Shown in pieces: positions 10,511 to 19,511 of a stretch of DNA of 64,000 nucleotides. Position 1 is the first letter of the stretch. Each line of letters begins with the position of its first letter. The DNA is taken from positions 124,001-188,000 of the forward strand of contig NZ_JAQTLS010000008.1 of the NCBI RefSeq assembly GCF_028714775.1. Direction: 5' to 3'. This stretch comes from Thiothrix sp. Lineage in GTDB: Bacteria; Pseudomonadota; Gammaproteobacteria; Thiotrichales; Thiotrichaceae. Position numbers and translations under genes: made by a program. The notes below the pieces were generated by a model. It searched no databases, was not told the origin of the DNA, and saw only the letters and a list, made by a program, of their open reading frames with translations.

Positions 10511-10938
10511 CAGGATTTGCCTGCCGGAATGCCTAAAGCATCCAGAATTTCCTGTTGGGTAAGTGGCCCCATGTGCCGCCAGGTTTCCTGCCCATTGGCA
10601 TCGAAGAACACTTGGGTAGGCATCAGCATGATGTGGTACTGCTTGGCATAATCCGGTTCTTTGACAATATTGACGTGCGCCACTGACAACTGCGTGGCGT
10701 AGTCTTGTTCTAACTGATTCAGCACTTTCGACATTTCTTGGCAGGTGCGGCAACTGTCAGAACCGAACTCTGCGATGGTAGGTTTACCCTGCTGCAAGGC
10801 TTGCGCAACCATGTCACCTTCGATTGCGTGTGCTTTGGTGGATAGTTGCACCGTGCTTAAGCCCAGTATCCCCACTAGCGCCAGCAGCATCAGCCACGTC
10901 ATGATGGGCAGTTGGAACTTGCCTGATTGCCATTTCAT
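10510..10938 (-). CDS. Thioredoxin-family protein, membrane-anchored/exported
   Basis: FGSDSCRTCQEMSKVLNQLEQDY CxxC; N-terminal TM; cis-Pro LMPTQVFFDANG. Confidence 0.88.
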   Translation of the reverse strand: MKWQSGKFQLPIMTWLMLLALVGILGLSTVQLSTKAHAIEGDMVAQALQQGKPTIAEFGSDSCRTCQEMSKVLNQLEQDYATQLSVAHVNIVKEPDYAKQYHIMLMPTQVFFDANGQETWRHMGPLTQQEILDALGIPAGKS

Positions 10939-11876
10939 AATGCGTATTCTTCATCATAGGCGTTGTCGCCTTGTACCACTGGCAAGGTCATTGCCCTATC
11001 CCATACACCCCAGCCACCGTTGAGGAAGCGCACATCTTTGTAACCTAAATTCTTGAGTTGCAGCCAGCCTAAACTCATACGGAAACCGTCGTGGCAGTAG
11101 ATGTACACCGTTTTGTCGTTGGGGATGTCCTTGTACAAGGCAGCAATGTCTTCAGCCGATTTCCACAGTTGGGTTTGCCCATCCGTGCCGTCAATGCTGA
11201 CGATGTTGATCGCACCGGGAATATGCCCACCCTGCACGGCATGTTTGATGACTTTGCCTGTATACATATCAGCCGGACGGGCATCAACTAGCACCACGTT
11301 AGGGGCACGGCGGGAAACCACATCGTCGTACACAGCCATCCATTCCACCAGCATCTTGGGGTTGGCATCTTTTAGGGTGACGTTGCCTTCTTTTGGCGTG
11401 GGAGTGGATTCTTTGGTGAGTTCGTTGAAACCAGTCCAGCCAATCGTGCCACCATCAAGGATTTTCACCTTGCTCATGTCATAGCCAAACAATTCCAGCG
11501 TGCCATACAGCCTAGAAGCCAAAGCCGTACTGGAATCGTCATAAATCACCACTGTAGAGCTGTTGTTGATGCCCCATGAACGTAAGGTTTTCTCAAACAC
11601 ATTTTTTGCCGGGAAGCGCATGATTGGACTGCCCAGATTATCGCCCAAATCCTTGAAACGCTTTACCTGCACCGCACCTTCAATATGCCCGACAGTGTTA
11701 TAACGGTGCGGATGATAACGGACTTCAAGAATCACCAAATCTTTATTGCTTTGCTTTTCGGCTGCCAGCCAATCGGCATCAACCAAAAAGTCGCGGCCTT
11801 CTGCCCATGCAGGCGACAGCAAAAACATACTCAGCAGTAACAGGGCTGCACCCATGCGTTTTAACCGTAATGCCAT
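10935..11876 (-). CDS. Secreted tandem-rhodanese sulfurtransferase
   Basis: Signal peptide; two rhodanese domains; active-site loop YCHDGFRMS. Confidence 0.88.
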   Translation of the reverse strand: MALRLKRMGAALLLLSMFLLSPAWAEGRDFLVDADWLAAEKQSNKDLVILEVRYHPHRYNTVGHIEGAVQVKRFKDLGDNLGSPIMRFPAKNVFEKTLRSWGINNSSTVVIYDDSSTALASRLYGTLELFGYDMSKVKILDGGTIGWTGFNELTKESTPTPKEGNVTLKDANPKMLVEWMAVYDDVVSRRAPNVVLVDARPADMYTGKVIKHAVQGGHIPGAINIVSIDGTDGQTQLWKSAEDIAALYKDIPNDKTVYIYCHDGFRMSLGWLQLKNLGYKDVRFLNGGWGVWDRAMTLPVVQGDNAYDEEYAL

Positions 11877-11899
11877 TCTATTTTTTCCTCTCCTAACGT

Positions 11900-12973
11900 T
11901 TAAGAACCTTCTGCCCCCGCTTCATACCAGCCGCGTGTACGATTGACGATAGCAACGACGGACAGCATTACCGGCACTTCCACCAATACCCCGACCACGG
12001 TAGCCAGCGCAGCACCCGAATTGAAGCCAAACAACACAATCGCCGTTGCTACCGCCAGTTCAAAGAAATTGCTTGCCCCAATCAGCGCGGAAGGGGCTGC
12101 CACACAATGCGCCACCCCAAACCGACGATTGAGCCAATACGCCAGCATCGAGTTGAAATACACCTGAATCAGAATCGGGATCGCCAGCAATAAAATGATC
12201 AGTGGCTGCGCCAACACCTGTTGCCCCTGAAAGCCAAACAGCAATGCCAGCGTTGCCAGCAATGCCCCCAACGACCACGGTTGCAGCGTTTTTAACGCAG
12301 CTTCCAGCTTGCCGGATGCGAGCAACCACTGCCGCAAACCTTGACTAATCAGCACTGGAATCACGATATAAATCACTACCGACAAAAACAGCGTCGCCCA
12401 CGGCACACTGATAGCCGACATTCCCAACAGCAAGCCCACCAACGGCGCAAACGCAAAAATCATAATGGCATCATTCAACGCCACTTGTGACAAGGTGAAA
12501 TGCGGTTCGCCATCCGTCAGATTGCTCCATACGAACACCATCGCGGTACACGGTGCAGCCGCCAACAAAATCAACCCAGCAATGTAACTATCGAGTTGTT
12601 CAGCAGGCAACCATTCCGCAAACAGCACGCGGATGAACAACCAGCCCAGCAACGCCATCGAAAACGGTTTCACCAGCCAGTTGATGAACAGCGTTACCCC
12701 AATGCCTTTCCAGTGCTGCCCGACCTCATGCAAGGCGCGGAAGTCGATTTTCAGCAACATTGGAATGACCATCAACCAGATCAGCACGGCTACGGGCAGG
12801 TTGACTTGCGCCACCTCCATTTGCCCGATGCCTTGGAATGCGCTGGGGAACACACTGCCCAAGCCGATCCCGGCGAAAATGCACAGCAACACCCACACGG
12901 TTAGGTAGCGTTCAAATACACCCATTGCCGCTTTGGTGGCACGTTTGGCAGTGACTTCACACTGGGCGCTCAT
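11900..12973 (-). CDS. acr3: Arsenite efflux transporter, ACR3 family
   Basis: LLAAAPCTAMVFVWSNLTDGEPHFTLSQVALND signature. Confidence 0.95.
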   Translation of the reverse strand: MSAQCEVTAKRATKAAMGVFERYLTVWVLLCIFAGIGLGSVFPSAFQGIGQMEVAQVNLPVAVLIWLMVIPMLLKIDFRALHEVGQHWKGIGVTLFINWLVKPFSMALLGWLFIRVLFAEWLPAEQLDSYIAGLILLAAAPCTAMVFVWSNLTDGEPHFTLSQVALNDAIMIFAFAPLVGLLLGMSAISVPWATLFLSVVIYIVIPVLISQGLRQWLLASGKLEAALKTLQPWSLGALLATLALLFGFQGQQVLAQPLIILLLAIPILIQVYFNSMLAYWLNRRFGVAHCVAAPSALIGASNFFELAVATAIVLFGFNSGAALATVVGVLVEVPVMLSVVAIVNRTRGWYEAGAEGS

Positions 12974-12974
12974 C

Positions 12975-13481
12975 TCACGCATCCTTGGTGGGTGGCAGGG
13001 TGGTTTGCCCGATGTCTTGCAACTGCTGTTGCAGGGAAAGTTCATCCAGCGAACCCATCGGCAGGTTGACGAAAATATCAATGCGGTTGTAAAGCTGGCG
13101 GTAGGCTTCGCGGAAAGCGGCTAAACGGGTGATTTCGTCACCTTCAACATCCGCCGGATCAGGCACACCCCAATGGGCGCTCATGGGTTGACCCGGCCAG
13201 ATGGGACACATTTCAGCCGCCGCTTTATCGCACACGGTAAAAACAAAATCCAACTTGGGCGCATCAGGTGCGGCAAATTCAGCCCAGTCCTTGCTACGCA
13301 AATCCGCCGTGACATAATTCAGGCGATCCAGCAAGCTGGTGGTCATGGGGTTGACTGCACCACGTGGATGGCTGCCTGCGCTATAAGCCTTGAATTTGCC
13401 CATGCCCAAACGGTTCAGGATGGCTTCTGCGATAATGCTGCGGGCAGAATTACCCGTGCAAAGAAACAGGACGTTGAACAT
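12975..13481 (-). CDS. arsC: Arsenate reductase, low-MW tyrosine phosphatase type
   Basis: VLFLCTGNSARS P-loop; DFVFTVCDKAAAEMCPIWPG. Confidence 0.95.
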   Translation of the reverse strand: MFNVLFLCTGNSARSIIAEAILNRLGMGKFKAYSAGSHPRGAVNPMTTSLLDRLNYVTADLRSKDWAEFAAPDAPKLDFVFTVCDKAAAEMCPIWPGQPMSAHWGVPDPADVEGDEITRLAAFREAYRQLYNRIDIFVNLPMGSLDELSLQQQLQDIGQTTLPPTKDA

Positions 13482-13557
13482 AAAATTATCCTTCTTCAAG
13501 CAGTTGTTAAAGAGGATAACATATACGTCAAATCGAATATATGGAATGGACTAAGTA

Positions 13558-14760
13558 TTATGTCACAAAAGATTCATGTTTTTCAGGCAAGCGTAACGAC
13601 AGCAACAACGCCGCCAACACAAATCCCGCCGACAGCCACAAACAACCTTCCAACCCGTATTGCTGGTATGACCAACCCGACAACACCGTACCCGCCAGCC
13701 GCCCACCTGCATTCGCCATGTAATAAAACCCGACCTTTAACGCCACCTTATCATGATCCGCGTAAGCCAGAATCAGGTAAGAATGCAGCGCGGAATTGAT
13801 GGCAAACACCACGCCGAAAATCAGCAAACCCGCGACCAACACAGACCCGGCATCCCAGCCCTGTCCTAATACCAGCGCAATACCTGCGGGAATCAACAAC
13901 AACACCAACGCCCAGAATTGGGCAGCGCCCGCCCCCGGCGCATGTTGTTTCAAGCCCAGCAATGCAGGCGCACTCGCTTGCACCACCCCGTAGCCGATTA
14001 CCCACACCGCCATGAAACCTCCGACCTGCATGAAGCTCCAGCCCAATACCGCGTGCATGAATACTGGCACTGCCACCACGAACCACACATCCCGCGCCCC
14101 AAACAGGAAAAACCGCGCTGCCGACAGCCAGTTAATCGCCGCATTATTGGAAAACACTTGGGTAAATTTCGGTTTGGATTTCGCTTTGCCAAGCTCATCC
14201 GGCAACAGCAGCAGGGTCAATAGTGTCACCACGAACAACCCACCCGCGAGGATCAGCAGTGCATTCTGGAAACCAGCGACTTGCAACAAAGCCGCACCGA
14301 GGAAAAAGCCCACGCCTTTCAGCGCATTTTTCGAGCCGGTGAGGATCGCCACCCACTTGAATAGCTTCGCATCCGCATCTTTCGGCACGAGGGTTTTGAC
14401 ACTCGCTTTCGCCGACATCTTGTTCAGGTCTTTGGCAATGCCGGACAGGGCTTGCGCCGCCATCACATAGGGCACAGACAGCCATGCGGTGGGTAGCAAC
14501 ATCCCCAACGCGGCAATTTGCAATACCATGCCGAGGTGCATCGTGACATTCAGCCCCAGCCGCGCTGCCAACCAGCCGCCGACCAGATTGGTGACAATGC
14601 CGAAAAATTCGTAGAACAAGAACAGCATCGCCACCTGAAACGGCGAATAGCCGAGCTGGTGAAAATACAGCACCACCAGCATCCGCAGTGCGCCATCAGT
14701 GAGGGTGAATGCCCAGTAGCCACCCGTGACAGTGAGGTAATTGCGCAGGTCAAGGGTCAT
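13558..14760 (-). CDS. arsJ: Organoarsenical efflux MFS transporter ArsJ
   Basis: MFS topology; LSGIAKDLNKMSAKASVKTLVP; adjacent to ArsJ-type GAPDH. Confidence 0.92.
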   Translation of the reverse strand: MTLDLRNYLTVTGGYWAFTLTDGALRMLVVLYFHQLGYSPFQVAMLFLFYEFFGIVTNLVGGWLAARLGLNVTMHLGMVLQIAALGMLLPTAWLSVPYVMAAQALSGIAKDLNKMSAKASVKTLVPKDADAKLFKWVAILTGSKNALKGVGFFLGAALLQVAGFQNALLILAGGLFVVTLLTLLLLPDELGKAKSKPKFTQVFSNNAAINWLSAARFFLFGARDVWFVVAVPVFMHAVLGWSFMQVGGFMAVWVIGYGVVQASAPALLGLKQHAPGAGAAQFWALVLLLIPAGIALVLGQGWDAGSVLVAGLLIFGVVFAINSALHSYLILAYADHDKVALKVGFYYMANAGGRLAGTVLSGWSYQQYGLEGCLWLSAGFVLAALLLSLRLPEKHESFVT

Positions 14761-14762
14761 GC

Positions 14763-15758
14763 TTACAAACTCGCCACAACTTTCGCCGTCAACTCCATCA
14801 TGCGGTTCATATAGCCCCACTCGTTGTCATACCACGCATAGATTTTCACCTGCGTACCGTCGATGACCATTGTGGAAGGCGCGTCGATGATGGACGAACG
14901 CGGGTCATGCTTGTAATCCACCGATACCAGCGGGCGTTCTTCGTAACCCAAAATGCCTTTGAGGTAGGTGTCCGCCGCTTCCTTGAAATAGCCATTCAGC
15001 TCTTCCGCCGTCACCTCACGCGCTGCTTCAAACACAAAGTCGGTGAGGGAGGCATTCAACAAGGGGATGCGCACCGCATGACCGTTCAATTTTCCCGCGA
15101 GTTCGGGGAAGATTTTGGTGATGGCTTTGGCAGAACCCGTGGTGGTGGGGATCATGGATTCGCCACACGCCCGTGCCCGGCGCAAGTCCTTATGCCCCTT
15201 GTCGATGATAGTTTGGGTGTTGGTGATATTGTGCAAGGTGGTCATGCAGCCGTGTTTGATGCCGACCTTTTCGTGCATGACTTTGACCACGGGTGCGAGG
15301 CAGTTGGTGGTGCAAGAAGCGGCAGTGATTAAATGATGCTCATCCGGCTTGTACCAATCGTCATTCACGCCATACACGATATTCAACGCGCCTTCCACAG
15401 GAGCGGCAACGATCACTTTTTTCACGCCTTGGTCGAAATACGCCTGTAACTGCTCAATTTTGCGGAACTTGCCGCTGCATTCCAGCACGATGTCGCAGCC
15501 AGACCAATCCGTGTCTTCGATAGCTTTATTGGAGGTGTAGGAAATGGTTTGACCATCAACGGTCATAGTGCGGTCATCGGCACTGCATTCCGGCGACCAG
15601 ATGCCGTGGATGGAATCGAACTTCAGCAAATGCGCGGATGTAACCGCATTGCCCGCGATTTCATTGACTTGCGTGAAGGTGAACGCCGGGTTGCCCCATG
15701 CTGCGCGGATGCCCAAGCGCCCCATGCGCCCGAAGCCGTTGATGCCGATGATTGCCAT
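14763..15758 (-). CDS. ArsJ-associated glyceraldehyde-3-phosphate dehydrogenase
   Basis: [34 protein letters not shown] active site; next to arsJ. Confidence 0.95.
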   Translation of the reverse strand: MAIIGINGFGRMGRLGIRAAWGNPAFTFTQVNEIAGNAVTSAHLLKFDSIHGIWSPECSADDRTMTVDGQTISYTSNKAIEDTDWSGCDIVLECSGKFRKIEQLQAYFDQGVKKVIVAAPVEGALNIVYGVNDDWYKPDEHHLITAASCTTNCLAPVVKVMHEKVGIKHGCMTTLHNITNTQTIIDKGHKDLRRARACGESMIPTTTGSAKAITKIFPELAGKLNGHAVRIPLLNASLTDFVFEAAREVTAEELNGYFKEAADTYLKGILGYEERPLVSVDYKHDPRSSIIDAPSTMVIDGTQVKIYAWYDNEWGYMNRMMELTAKVVASL

Positions 15759-15847
15759 GAGCTGCTCCTGAACCTATATTAACGTGCGGCTCATTATATT
15801 CGCCAAATCAAATATAGCGATATTTTTTATTATTTTTAACAAAAGGT

Positions 15848-16198
15848 TCATGCGCAGGGTAAGCATACCTCACTTTGCCGTTCCGCTCCTGTCAGGCGTT
15901 GGCGGTCAGTGTGGAAAGGCTCCTCACCTTCGCTGCCCAGTCGCAAACTTTCCAGCGTATCCAGCAACCAGCACGGCAGGTCGGGATGCAGGCGGTAATA
16001 CACCCACAACCCGGCCTTACGGTCTAGCAACAAACCGCCTTCGCGCAACACGGCAAGGTGGCGGGAAATCTTCGGTTGCGCCAGTTCCAGTGCTTGCGTG
16101 AGTTCGCACACGCACAGTTCCGCCTTGCCCACCAACAGCAGCAGGATGCGCAGGCGGGTCTGGTCGGCAAGGGCTTTGGTGAAAGTTTCCAGTTGCAT
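15848..16198 (-). CDS. arsR: ArsR/SmtB family transcriptional regulator
   Basis: ADQTRLRILLLLVGKAELCVCELTQALELAQPKISRHLAVLREGGLL; ELCVCEL metal-binding loop. Confidence 0.95.
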   Translation of the reverse strand: MQLETFTKALADQTRLRILLLLVGKAELCVCELTQALELAQPKISRHLAVLREGGLLLDRKAGLWVYYRLHPDLPCWLLDTLESLRLGSEGEEPFHTDRQRLTGAERQSEVCLPCA

Positions 16199-16241
16199 TG
16201 TCGTTTGGTCAGTTAACAGGGTACTGCCGAGTATAGCGCGG

Positions 16242-16262
16242 TTAAAGCTGGCTGCGCACCCA
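16242..16262. repeat. 21-bp direct repeat copy 1 (matches 3' end of trxC)
   Basis: ttaaagctggctgcgcaccca, identical to 17158..17178. Confidence 0.95.
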
Positions 16263-16347
16263 GTGGTTGCCATTTTGTACCGATTGTCAGTAAATGCTTT
16301 TATTTATTCTGAGTATTGTGTTTGTTGGCTTTTAGCATTAATTGATA

Positions 16348-16365
16348 GTTACAATAATTTGTAAC
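16348..16365. promoter_or_regulatory. Inverted repeat GTTACA-N6-TGTAAC (operator candidate), followed by extended -10 TGGTATAAT at 16373..16381
   Basis: gttaca ataatt tgtaac; same IR and spacer length as 17702..17719. Confidence 0.6.
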
Positions 16366-16483
16366 TTGTCTTTGGTATAATGAAGCGTTAAGTTTATAAC
16401 CTAAGTATCAGCCCGCGCTATTTGTTTGGCGCAAGATAATATTTTCACCTATACGATATAACAGTTTAAGAAAGATACGTAAT

Positions 16484-16633
16484 ATGCCTTTAGCATCTGG
16501 TGTCAATGTCACAACCTGCCCGTACTGTCGGGCACGCGCCCATCAGGCACGCCCCGCTTGGTGGATGCGCTGGCTCTTGGATAGCAGGCTAGTGTATGTC
16601 TGCTATGTTTGTAAACGCCATTTTCGGCAGTGA
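16484..16633 (+). CDS. 49-aa zinc-ribbon-like protein with two CxxC motifs
   Basis: MPLASGVNVTTCPYCRARAHQARPAWWMRWLLDSRLVYVCYVCKRHFRQ; below the ORF-track length cutoff; preceded by promoter-like sequence. Confidence 0.6.
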   Translation: MPLASGVNVTTCPYCRARAHQARPAWWMRWLLDSRLVYVCYVCKRHFRQ

Positions 16634-16770
16634 TTGGGTGGATAGTCGTGAGGTGTAATTGGTTTTTTTTATGAGTTGCGGATGATAAGGTTTCATTTCC
16701 CTTTGCTTAAGTTTGATTTGCCGTAATAAGATTATCATGTAAAATAATGTTCACTCCCTCGCAAGTGTAA

Positions 16771-16808
16771 AGCCACATTGTTTTCCGGCAATGTGGCTTC
16801 TTTTTTGT
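16771..16808 (+). terminator. Rho-independent terminator
   Basis: agccacattg ttttccgg caatgtggct tctttttt. Confidence 0.88.
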
Positions 16809-16941
16809 AGCTCAATATGCGTTTCAAGGTCTTAATATCCCTGCTTGCCATCGGTAAGTAATTACCTAAAATCAGCCAAGGAGCGGCATAGATGAGCAAG
16901 CTGATACATCAGTGTGCATCACCCGTAACCATCTGGGGGTA

Positions 16942-17091
16942 ATGAGCAAGTCCGCACTGGCATTTGCCAGTGATACCACGCAGTTGGTTGATTTCACCTT
17001 GCCAGCGACGGATGTGTACGGCAGTTACGCACGTCTGGATAATGCCAGTTTCGCGGCTAACTACATCGTCAACGGCGGTGTCCCGAAATAA
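16942..17091 (+). pseudogene. 49-aa ORF, probable gene remnant (unknown)
   Basis: MSKSALAFASDTTQLVDFTLPATDVYGSYARLDNASFAANYIVNGGVPK; no recognised family. Confidence 0.35.
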
Positions 17092-17114
17092 CTGGCACAG
17101 GGATGGAAACGGAT

Positions 17115-17147
17115 AGCCTCAGCCGGGCGACTGGCTGGGGCTTTTTC
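17115..17147 (+). terminator. Rho-independent terminator
   Basis: agcctcagcc gggcgact ggctggggct ttttc. Confidence 0.75.
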
Positions 17148-17157
17148 GTATTCGTGT

Positions 17158-17178
17158 TTAAAGCTGGCTGCGCACCCA
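17158..17178. repeat. 21-bp direct repeat copy 2 (native 3' end of trxC including stop codon)
   Basis: ttaaagctggctgcgcaccca, identical to 16242..16262. Confidence 0.95.
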
Positions 17179-17592
17179 ACGTACAATATCTGCCGCACCC
17201 ATCGCCCCGGATTGGCGGGAGATTTCCTGCCCGTTACGGAACAGCACCATCGTTGGGATACTGCGAATATTGTATTGCGCCCCCACCATCTGGTGGGCTT
17301 CGGTGTTGAGTTTCGCTAGCCGTACCTGCGGTTCCAGTTGCCCTGCGGCTTGCTCGAATGCCGGAGCCATCTGGCGGCAAGGCCCACACCACGGAGCCCA
17401 GAAGTCGACCAGCACCGGAATGTCATTACGGCTGACGTGTTTGGCGAAATTCGCCCCGCTCAGTTCAACCGGGTGCGCGTTGAACAGGGCGCTGTGGCAC
17501 TTGCCGCACTTGGGTTGGTCTTTGGTGCGGTCAGCGGGGATGCGGTTGGTTACGTCGCAGGCAGGGCAAACCAAATTCAGTACATCGCTCAT
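17158..17592 (-). CDS. trxC: Thioredoxin 2 (TrxC) with N-terminal zinc ribbon
   Basis: VCPACDVTNRIP...PKCGKCHSALF zinc ribbon; FWAPWCGPCRQMAPAFEQ. Confidence 0.95.
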   Translation of the reverse strand: MSDVLNLVCPACDVTNRIPADRTKDQPKCGKCHSALFNAHPVELSGANFAKHVSRNDIPVLVDFWAPWCGPCRQMAPAFEQAAGQLEPQVRLAKLNTEAHQMVGAQYNIRSIPTMVLFRNGQEISRQSGAMGAADIVRWVRSQL

Positions 17593-17701
17593 GTGATTTC
17601 CTTGTGAAATTTTTACAGAATGCGCTGAATATGGGGGCAAATCTATCGACTTTCTACCCCAGATTCGTTGATGGAATGAAATTTAATGTCCGGTCATCGA
17701 C

Positions 17702-17719
17702 GTTACACGGATGTGTAAC
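17702..17719. promoter_or_regulatory. Inverted repeat GTTACA-N6-TGTAAC (operator candidate)
   Basis: gttaca cggatg tgtaac; matches 16348..16365. Confidence 0.6.
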
Positions 17720-17737
17720 TATGGGTGTATACGTTCC

Positions 17738-17821
17738 AATGCTACAGTTCAAGCCAGTGAGTTAGGAGCTTCATTTAAATGAAGCGGGGGTTGCCAGATT
17801 ACTCTTGCGGCAACCATTTTT
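17738..17821 (+). ncRNA. Candidate small RNA with two hairpins ending in an intrinsic terminator
   Basis: 18-bp perfect palindrome gcttcatttaaatgaagc (17768..17785), then ggttgcc...ggcaacc-ATTTTT (17789..17821), not attached to an upstream coding gene. Confidence 0.35.
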
Positions 17822-17969
17822 AGCAAAAAAAGAAAATGGATCGCCACTTAATGTGTAAAAATATACGTCATGCCTGTGGCAGATGTTTCTGGAGAGAGGA
17901 CTAGCTTAGGCACGCTACCCCGCATACAGCTATACTGTGTGCTGTGGTATGCCAAAGCCCAAATATCTT

Positions 17970-19511
17970 ATGGAAATTGATGCCCTCACCATACAAAAGG
18001 AGTTGGAAAGTATTCTTTCTAGCCGTTGCTTCCGCTCCCGCAAAGCTTCAAAAAAACTCCTGCGTTACATTGTTACGGCAAGTATTACCGGAAACCCTCA
18101 GCCTCTCACCCAACATGCGATTGCTGTTGAAGGGCTGGGCAGGCAACCTGATTTTAATGACATTTACAACCCTCTAGTGCGTGTCCAAGCGGGGCGTTTG
18201 CGTAAACAATTGGAAGAGTATTATGCAACGGAAGGGCTTCTGAATCAGGTGCGTATCGAGCTTCCACTTGGCAGTTACCAACCTGTTTTTACACGTCATG
18301 AGCATGAACTCCGCAATCCGTTACCTGTACCAGCAGATGAGTCCTTCAGTATTTCCCAAGGCCCCAGTATTGCTTGTGTGCCGCGTAACTTTTTAGCAGA
18401 TGAAACGGTCGGTTGGCCTTTCATCACTCACGTGACCCGTGAATACGTCAATGCCTTGACCCGTTTTAATTTTTGTCAGGTCATGTTTACTGAGGATACG
18501 CCTGCCCGCGTACCGATAGAACGGACGGATTTTATCCTTTTCTTTGACTTGCACAGCAGCGGGGAGAGCTACAGCCTCAAGTGCAGCTTGGTGCAAAACC
18601 AGACCCTCCAGATTATCTGGGCAGAAAGCTTTGCATTAGGTAGCCACGACCCCACCCCAGCGTTACTAAACCCAATTTTCAAACGCATTGCCAACGACAC
18701 CGTTAGCCTCGAATGTGGCCTCACGCACGATGTTTGGGTGCGGCAATTACTGGATTCAGGCAAGCCTATCGCTGCCCACCATCAAGTCATGGTGGCAACT
18801 CGCCAGCAACTCTGGGAATTGTCCCCCGTCAACTTCCGCAACCTGCGGCTGGTGTGTGAACAACGCTTGGAACAATTCCCACATGATGTGCAAGCAACAC
18901 TGATATACGCTGACCTGTGCCGTTCGGAATATTTGCTGAAATACCGTGAATTTGATTCATTGAAAACCCACTGGGCACAAGTTGCGGACACCCTCATGCA
19001 ACTGGCTCCCGGCAATGCCCATTCTCACCTGTACGCTGCCGGTGCTTACTTGTTGGATGAGGAATACGAACTGTGCTTGGAAGCATTGGCAAGAGCGCAG
19101 TCCATGAATCCACTGGATACACACTTAAACACCATCAGTGGGCTGATTCACATCGGGATGGGCGACTGGCGAACGGGGGCGCAACTGATTCAGGATTGCG
19201 TCGACATCAGCCCGATTTACCCGGACTGGTATCACATTCCCTTGTGCCTTTCCCATTACCGGGAAGGCCGTTTTCGGGTAGCCATGCAGGAAGCTAAAAA
19301 AATCCGGCTTAAACATTGCTGGGGGCCCATGTTGCGGGCTGCCCTCTATCAGCACAATGACTTATGGGAAAAAGCGGGGGTCGAATACCAACGATTGGCG
19401 AATAACCACCCCGATTTTATCCAGACTGGCAAAAACCTCGCGCAAGGTTTCACCAGTAAAGCCAATCGGGTGATTGGCAAGATATTATCGGATTTCCCCC
19501 CCAAGCCTTAA
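17970..19511 (+). CDS. Winged-helix-like N-terminal domain plus TPR-like protein (regulator-like)
   Basis: [38 protein letters not shown] resembles the N-terminal domain of cyclase/TolB-type TPR regulators; C-terminal TPR-like helices. Confidence 0.7.
   Translation: MEIDALTIQKELESILSSRCFRSRKASKKLLRYIVTASITGNPQPLTQHAIAVEGLGRQPDFNDIYNPLVRVQAGRLRKQLEEYYATEGLLNQVRIELPLGSYQPVFTRHEHELRNPLPVPADESFSISQGPSIACVPRNFLADETVGWPFITHVTREYVNALTRFNFCQVMFTEDTPARVPIERTDFILFFDLHSSGESYSLKCSLVQNQTLQIIWAESFALGSHDPTPALLNPIFKRIANDTVSLECGLTHDVWVRQLLDSGKPIAAHHQVMVATRQQLWELSPVNFRNLRLVCEQRLEQFPHDVQATLIYADLCRSEYLLKYREFDSLKTHWAQVADTLMQLAPGNAHSHLYAAGAYLLDEEYELCLEALARAQSMNPLDTHLNTISGLIHIGMGDWRTGAQLIQDCVDISPIYPDWYHIPLCLSHYREGRFRVAMQEAKKIRLKHCWGPMLRAALYQHNDLWEKAGVEYQRLANNHPDFIQTGKNLAQGFTSKANRVIGKILSDFPPKP

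Noticed and set aside
17103-17309. 68-aa plus-strand ORF
   Set aside because: Mostly antisense to trxC and spans a terminator
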